Of a DNA stretch of 42,191 nucleotides, positions 37,884 through 42,191 are shown one piece after another. The position numbers were made by a program, and so were the translations under genes. Each line of letters begins with the position of its first letter. The first letter of the stretch is position 1. The DNA is from Gammaproteobacteria bacterium. Its GTDB lineage: Bacteria > Pseudomonadota > Gammaproteobacteria > Thiohalomonadales > Thiohalomonadaceae. Below the pieces are notes generated by a model, which made no database searches, was not told the origin of the DNA, and saw only the letters and a list, made by a program, of their open reading frames with translations. The stretch is taken from assembly GCA_015231435.1 (NCBI GenBank), contig JADGBN010000012.1, forward strand, positions 1 to 42,191. The letters run 5' to 3'.

Positions 37884-40800
37884 CTACGGACGCACAAGCT
37901 GCCAGGAGGTGCGGGTGACCGCATTAGGCGGGGTCATTTCGGCAATCTTTTCAGGGCCGACCATCACCACTGGATTTGCCGTTCCTGGCGGAATAATCAC
38001 CACCGGCTCCGGCGGGATCCCACCCTTTTGCAGATTCACATAACGTTTACCCCTAATAGTCGTCTCATCCTCTTGAGTAGTTGGATCATCCGGCGGGGTA
38101 CCGGTTAGCAGATCAATTTGATAAAACTTAGCCGTCCCAACATCAGGGGCACAAATATTAAGCTGTGCCTGTGAGGGCTGGAAGGTGCTAAACATCAATT
38201 TACTATCAAACACCACCGCATTTGCCAACAGTTTTTCACCTGCCCAACTGCCATCAGCCTCTACATTCAACTTCATATACCAACCAGCCTTGGAGTTAAG
38301 CAGCGACTTTGCCGCCGTCAGGGTCGCCCCTGTTGCCGAACCCAGGATATTGCTGGTGGCATCAAATAGATCACCGCTGACATAGCTTGTACTGGTGAGA
38401 CTGCCACTGGTTAGTTTAATGAAATCATACGCTGCAGCACCATAAAATTGCAGGTAGTCTGGAAAGAGATCGGCATCGCCATCTGGTCCCGTACTATCGA
38501 CATAGAGGTTAACGCTATTGCTGTACATCGACTCAATCGGTTTGGGATCGGCAATGACAAACATCGCATCCTGAATCGTGGTATTTAACGGATGCGCACG
38601 ATAACCAGAGCCTATCGCAAGATAGAACTTGCTGGCTGCATAGGCCACTGCCGGTGGGTAGTAGAAACGACGATTATCCGCCGCAGCAGTTCCCGCTAAA
38701 TCAGCAATAATGCCGCCCCTTGCCAGCGTTGCCGCCCCGGTATTCTCATTATTGATATCAAAACGCCAGAGACGTCCCCCCATATCACCAAAATAGAGAC
38801 GGTCATCATAACCATCACGATTTGAATCAATCACCATGAGATCTGAGGGGATGCTGTAGAGCATATCGGCCTGAACCAAATCAGGGTCAGCCCCCGCAAC
38901 GTTACCACTACCCGCGGGGCCTGCCTGCCAGAGTTTTGCGCCGGTTTCAGCATCAACGATATAGATGGCACGACCCATGGTGTCCGCAGTTCTCACCGAA
39001 ACATTATCCTGCTGCGGATCATAACCACCGCCAAAAATAAGGACATCCTTATCGACACCATTTATTTTGATGGTTGCCGCAATCGCCTTTGACCAGGTCT
39101 GCCCCAACTCACTAAAGTCACCCTGCCCCCCGAGAATCTGCCAGGCATATTTCGGCGCACTCTCATCAGTGACATCAAGCGCGTAGTAATTACGCCCACC
39201 ACGACGCATCGCTGCGTAGATATAGAGCTTTTCATTGCTATCCAGATCAAAGCCGGTGTACAGCAGACCGTTATGATTGTCATCCTTATGCCAGCGCGAG
39301 ATTGGCCCATCGAGTCCGTAGGGGTGCGGCTCATTAATATCATTAACATAGATTTTATCGAGATTAGGCAGTAGTTGCGGGGGAATGAAAGAGAAGACCT
39401 CATGACCATCATCAGGGTCAACCGCATGCAGATAACCCTCATTGGTGCCCACATAGAGCATTAACTTCATATCATCAGCGGTACCGCCATAATTAACCAG
39501 CAGTGGCACACTATGCAGCGGATCCCCCATATGGGTACGCGCATCGGTGGTTGACCCATCAATATCCTCATCCTTAAGGTCAATCCCGCTTGACCACTGC
39601 AGCAGTTGACTACGATAGGCATCGCTCATCGCCGCATTACCCAGCATTATTTTGGTGATGGCGGTATTGGTATCGGTCACCCGATGCGTCCCTTGGGTTA
39701 ACAGGACATTATTGGGTGCACTCGCGCCCGTATAGGTGTAGACGTTACGGTTAGCGCCCAAATTCTCGGCCGCGCCGCCGCTGTTAACCGCGCCACCATC
39801 AACCCCCGAAGACCACCAGCTTTGTGCAGTCTCCTTAAAAAATCCGGTGTCGGGGTCTACAGCAGCTGCATCATTCACATCAACCACCTGGTTATTCAGC
39901 AGTTTATAACGTTTGACATTCCCGCTCCATTGTGGACGCTCATCCACCTTAAACAGCGCATAATAGAGCTGCTCGAGATGTGAAAAACGGTTAAAGGCGT
40001 TTACGGAAATAGAGGGTGAGACAAAACTGGTTGAGGTGCTCAAAATCTGCTGAAAGATCTGCTGAAACGCCAGCAACAGCCCATCATAATCATCCGCATA
40101 GAAGAAGCCGGGCGTCCCGTCGCTCTTGGTCCCGGTTGCTGCCGCAGTTAGAAGATTAACATTACCACCGGCAAAGCCAATGGTATATGTCAGTACCTTT
40201 TGTGTCCCCTCCAACGTGGCGTTCATGTCGGAATTTGCCATATACTTGGAGAGATCATCAAGGCAGTTATTACCATAACTATCGTTACAGTTGGCTTGCC
40301 CCACTGCGGTACTAAAGTTAGGCAGACTGGTAATCGAAGTATTAGAACCCCCATCACCGACGGGATCACCATCGGTTAAAAAGACGTTGAAATTCGACTG
40401 GCAGGTGTACTCAATCGGACTTTGATACTTACTCGTATTGGCCGGATCACGCGTCCCGGTCGCCGGTGCCCCGGCAATGCCTGCCGCCGTGGTCACACTG
40501 GTGCCACCGGGGCTGCCATCCCCCCAGTAAACAGTCCCACCCGACCAGAAGAGATAGCTCTCATAGAGCGACTCCGATAGCGGCGTATAGCCAAGATAGG
40601 TATAGATACCCTCCTCGTCGGCATCATAACCATCACCCACCAGCGCCTGGTAGGTAGGGCGATTGGTATTGGTCAGCTCCGCCATCGGCGCAATAAAGTA
40701 GGCGCCATCATCTCGGTCAGACATCCCCGAACCGTTATTGTCAAAGCGCATAAGCGCGATATTCACCCCCGAGAGCTGGTCGAGAAGATCTTCAAATACA

Positions 40801-42002
40801 CGCTGAACAACCGTAAGACGGGTTACCGTTTCGGTGGTTCCGGCATTGGCAGGGTTATTGTAATAGGCAAGATAGTTCCCGGTATAGAAGGTATAAACCG
40901 CACCCGCAGCACCAGCACCTGTCCAGCTAATCGCATTGCTCGAATCGGCACGCCAGGGGCCTTCATAGTTCTCGTTGGCAGGATAGAGCTTGCCGGTATC
41001 AACACCATCACCATGCACACCATTATCCGCCTCACACTCAACCGCTGTAACATTACTGCTGCCGCTGGCAATGGTACTCCAGACGTCAATATTACTGGTG
41101 GTACAGACCGGATCAACCGTACAAGTGGTCATTCCGGTTACCGTGCCACCGCCACAGCTCCCCCCTATCGGCGTAGCGGCACAGGCAATACTATTGGTCT
41201 CATTACAAGCGACACCACTACTGTAAACATACTTATTTTTATCATCAAAGCTATTGTAATCATAACAGTCACTAAGGCACTGCGACTGCCACCACGACTG
41301 ACTCTCTCCAGAGCCCGAACTTACCAGCGTACAATCACGCAAATCGGTATTCGAATTTTTAGGTACATCCTGACATTTACGATAGTTACCCAGTACCCCG
41401 TAATAGTCTTTCTTGCCCCTCTGCCAGTAACAATCCATTTTACAGGCGGTTTTGGCCGGATCTGAGAGCGTATTACAATTGTTATTACTAACACCGCTAC
41501 AATTTTTGGTGGTATAGCCGCCGCCAGTACAGATCTCCAGCACCGCGCAGGCAGCCTCACTCGCCTCGGTACACGATTCAACCGTTCCCCCATTCACGGT
41601 CCAGGATGCCGCACGCATACCGCTTGCCTGTCCGGCGGAGGTAAATGCAGCTCCCGACAACACAGAACACTTGTTTGCCGTTGTCGTAAATTTATTATTA
41701 CTGCTGCAACTGGGCACGCTCCCATCTGTGGACCAGTAGATGGCGCTGGTGTCACAGGTACTGTAACTGTATGCCGTCGCAGGGTTATAGGGTACCGGAT
41801 CGTGAGTGATGGTGACCGAGTTGGTATCCATCGACCCCGAGGTGTCAATAATGAAGTTAATGTTAGGGCGAACGAGCGCCCCAATGCTGGTGCCGGAACC
41901 ATAGATTTCCGTGTCATCCGCCAGCAGGGTTACCGGCGTTATCACCAGCAGATAATAGAAAAGATACAGGTGACTGCGAAGTAGGGATGTAATCTGTTTC
42001 AT
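37884..42002 (-). CDS. pilY1: PilY1-type pilus tip-associated protein (vWA + beta-propeller)
   Basis: MIDAS NFIIDTSGSMDTNS; GDPLHSVPLLVNYGG, LYVGTNEGYLHAVDPDDGHEVFSFIPPQLLPNL, Ca-binding-like DSNRDGYDDRLYFGDMGGRLWRFD. Confidence 0.93.
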   Translation of the reverse strand: MKQITSLLRSHLYLFYYLLVITPVTLLADDTEIYGSGTSIGALVRPNINFIIDTSGSMDTNSVTITHDPVPYNPATAYSYSTCDTSAIYWSTDGSVPSCSSNNKFTTTANKCSVLSGAAFTSAGQASGMRAASWTVNGGTVESCTEASEAACAVLEICTGGGYTTKNCSGVSNNNCNTLSDPAKTACKMDCYWQRGKKDYYGVLGNYRKCQDVPKNSNTDLRDCTLVSSGSGESQSWWQSQCLSDCYDYNSFDDKNKYVYSSGVACNETNSIACAATPIGGSCGGGTVTGMTTCTVDPVCTTSNIDVWSTIASGSSNVTAVECEADNGVHGDGVDTGKLYPANENYEGPWRADSSNAISWTGAGAAGAVYTFYTGNYLAYYNNPANAGTTETVTRLTVVQRVFEDLLDQLSGVNIALMRFDNNGSGMSDRDDGAYFIAPMAELTNTNRPTYQALVGDGYDADEEGIYTYLGYTPLSESLYESYLFWSGGTVYWGDGSPGGTSVTTAAGIAGAPATGTRDPANTSKYQSPIEYTCQSNFNVFLTDGDPVGDGGSNTSITSLPNFSTAVGQANCNDSYGNNCLDDLSKYMANSDMNATLEGTQKVLTYTIGFAGGNVNLLTAAATGTKSDGTPGFFYADDYDGLLLAFQQIFQQILSTSTSFVSPSISVNAFNRFSHLEQLYYALFKVDERPQWSGNVKRYKLLNNQVVDVNDAAAVDPDTGFFKETAQSWWSSGVDGGAVNSGGAAENLGANRNVYTYTGASAPNNVLLTQGTHRVTDTNTAITKIMLGNAAMSDAYRSQLLQWSSGIDLKDEDIDGSTTDARTHMGDPLHSVPLLVNYGGTADDMKLMLYVGTNEGYLHAVDPDDGHEVFSFIPPQLLPNLDKIYVNDINEPHPYGLDGPISRWHKDDNHNGLLYTGFDLDSNEKLYIYAAMRRGGRNYYALDVTDESAPKYAWQILGGQGDFSELGQTWSKAIAATIKINGVDKDVLIFGGGYDPQQDNVSVRTADTMGRAIYIVDAETGAKLWQAGPAGSGNVAGADPDLVQADMLYSIPSDLMVIDSNRDGYDDRLYFGDMGGRLWRFDINNENTGAATLARGGIIADLAGTAAADNRRFYYPPAVAYAASKFYLAIGSGYRAHPLNTTIQDAMFVIADPKPIESMYSNSVNLYVDSTGPDGDADLFPDYLQFYGAAAYDFIKLTSGSLTSTSYVSGDLFDATSNILGSATGATLTAAKSLLNSKAGWYMKLNVEADGSWAGEKLLANAVVFDSKLMFSTFQPSQAQLNICAPDVGTAKFYQIDLLTGTPPDDPTTQEDETTIRGKRYVNLQKGGIPPEPVVIIPPGTANPVVMVGPEKIAEMTPPNAVTRTSWQLVRP

Positions 42003-42027
42003 GATACCACCTCAATAATCAAAAGAG

Positions 42028-42191
42028 TTATTTCCAGTCAACCAGGTTGATACTGCCGCTCTTAATCTCTTTCACCAACACACCGTGACGCCCCTGGTAA
42101 GCATCAAAAGCGGTTGGGTTCCGTTCAAAATTAAGATCACCGGAGACTGTTTTTGCATTTGCGATTAACGTGAGCTGGTGAGTTACCGAAC
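42028..42191 (-). CDS. C-terminal fragment of a PilX-like pilus assembly protein (continues beyond window)
   Basis: Minus-strand translation ...SVTHQLTLIANAKTVSGDLNFERNPTAFDAYQGRHGVLVKEIKSGSINLVDWK*; position just upstream of pilY1. Confidence 0.5.
   Translation of the reverse strand, partial: SVTHQLTLIANAKTVSGDLNFERNPTAFDAYQGRHGVLVKEIKSGSINLVDWK

Overview
The window is a gammaproteobacterial chromosome segment, read by eye from the sequence and the ORF track with no database search. (1) 1-3160 is a GC-rich remnant of a PglZ/BREX-like defence island: the C-terminal end of an Eco57I/PglX-type methylase, a Bro-N protein, and a pglZ that breaks off at about 3108 and has an in-frame stop near its 5' end. 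(2) 3449-13884 is a co-directional series: HPPD-like VOC protein, two transglutaminase-like proteins, ParA/MinD-like ATPase, FIST protein, PAS hybrid kinase (two REC, Hpt) and REC-HD-GYP protein. (3) 14032-17122 is a minus-strand operon (DAO-type oxidoreductase, aldo/keto reductase, WaaF-like heptosyltransferase). (4) 17451-21547 holds an orphan ModA-like protein overlapping a HAMP-PAS-GGDEF-EAL protein, followed by a GIDE-domain membrane protein. (5) 21585-31950 is mostly housekeeping: FKBP-rhodanese fusion, zinc-ribbon protein, pentapeptide-repeat protein, PepP, YgfB, ZapA, 6S RNA, Fau, PgeF, RluD, BamD and P-II. (6) 32164-42191 is a type IV pilus region (pilB, pilC, pilD, coaE, pilE, pilY1, PilX-like partial). 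The strongest non-annotation signals are a 122-bp imperfect inverted-repeat element present twice (17163-17284 and, inverted, 36614-36735), one copy of which supplies the C-terminus of CoaE; an intrinsic terminator directly upstream of pilE; a fau reading frame that seems to start inside the 6S RNA; a 41-bp tail-to-tail overlap of bamD and the P-II gene; and the ModA-like/GGDEF-EAL pair. I cannot show that any of these is a new biological system. The repeat element and the 3449-13884 series are the most worthwhile leads.
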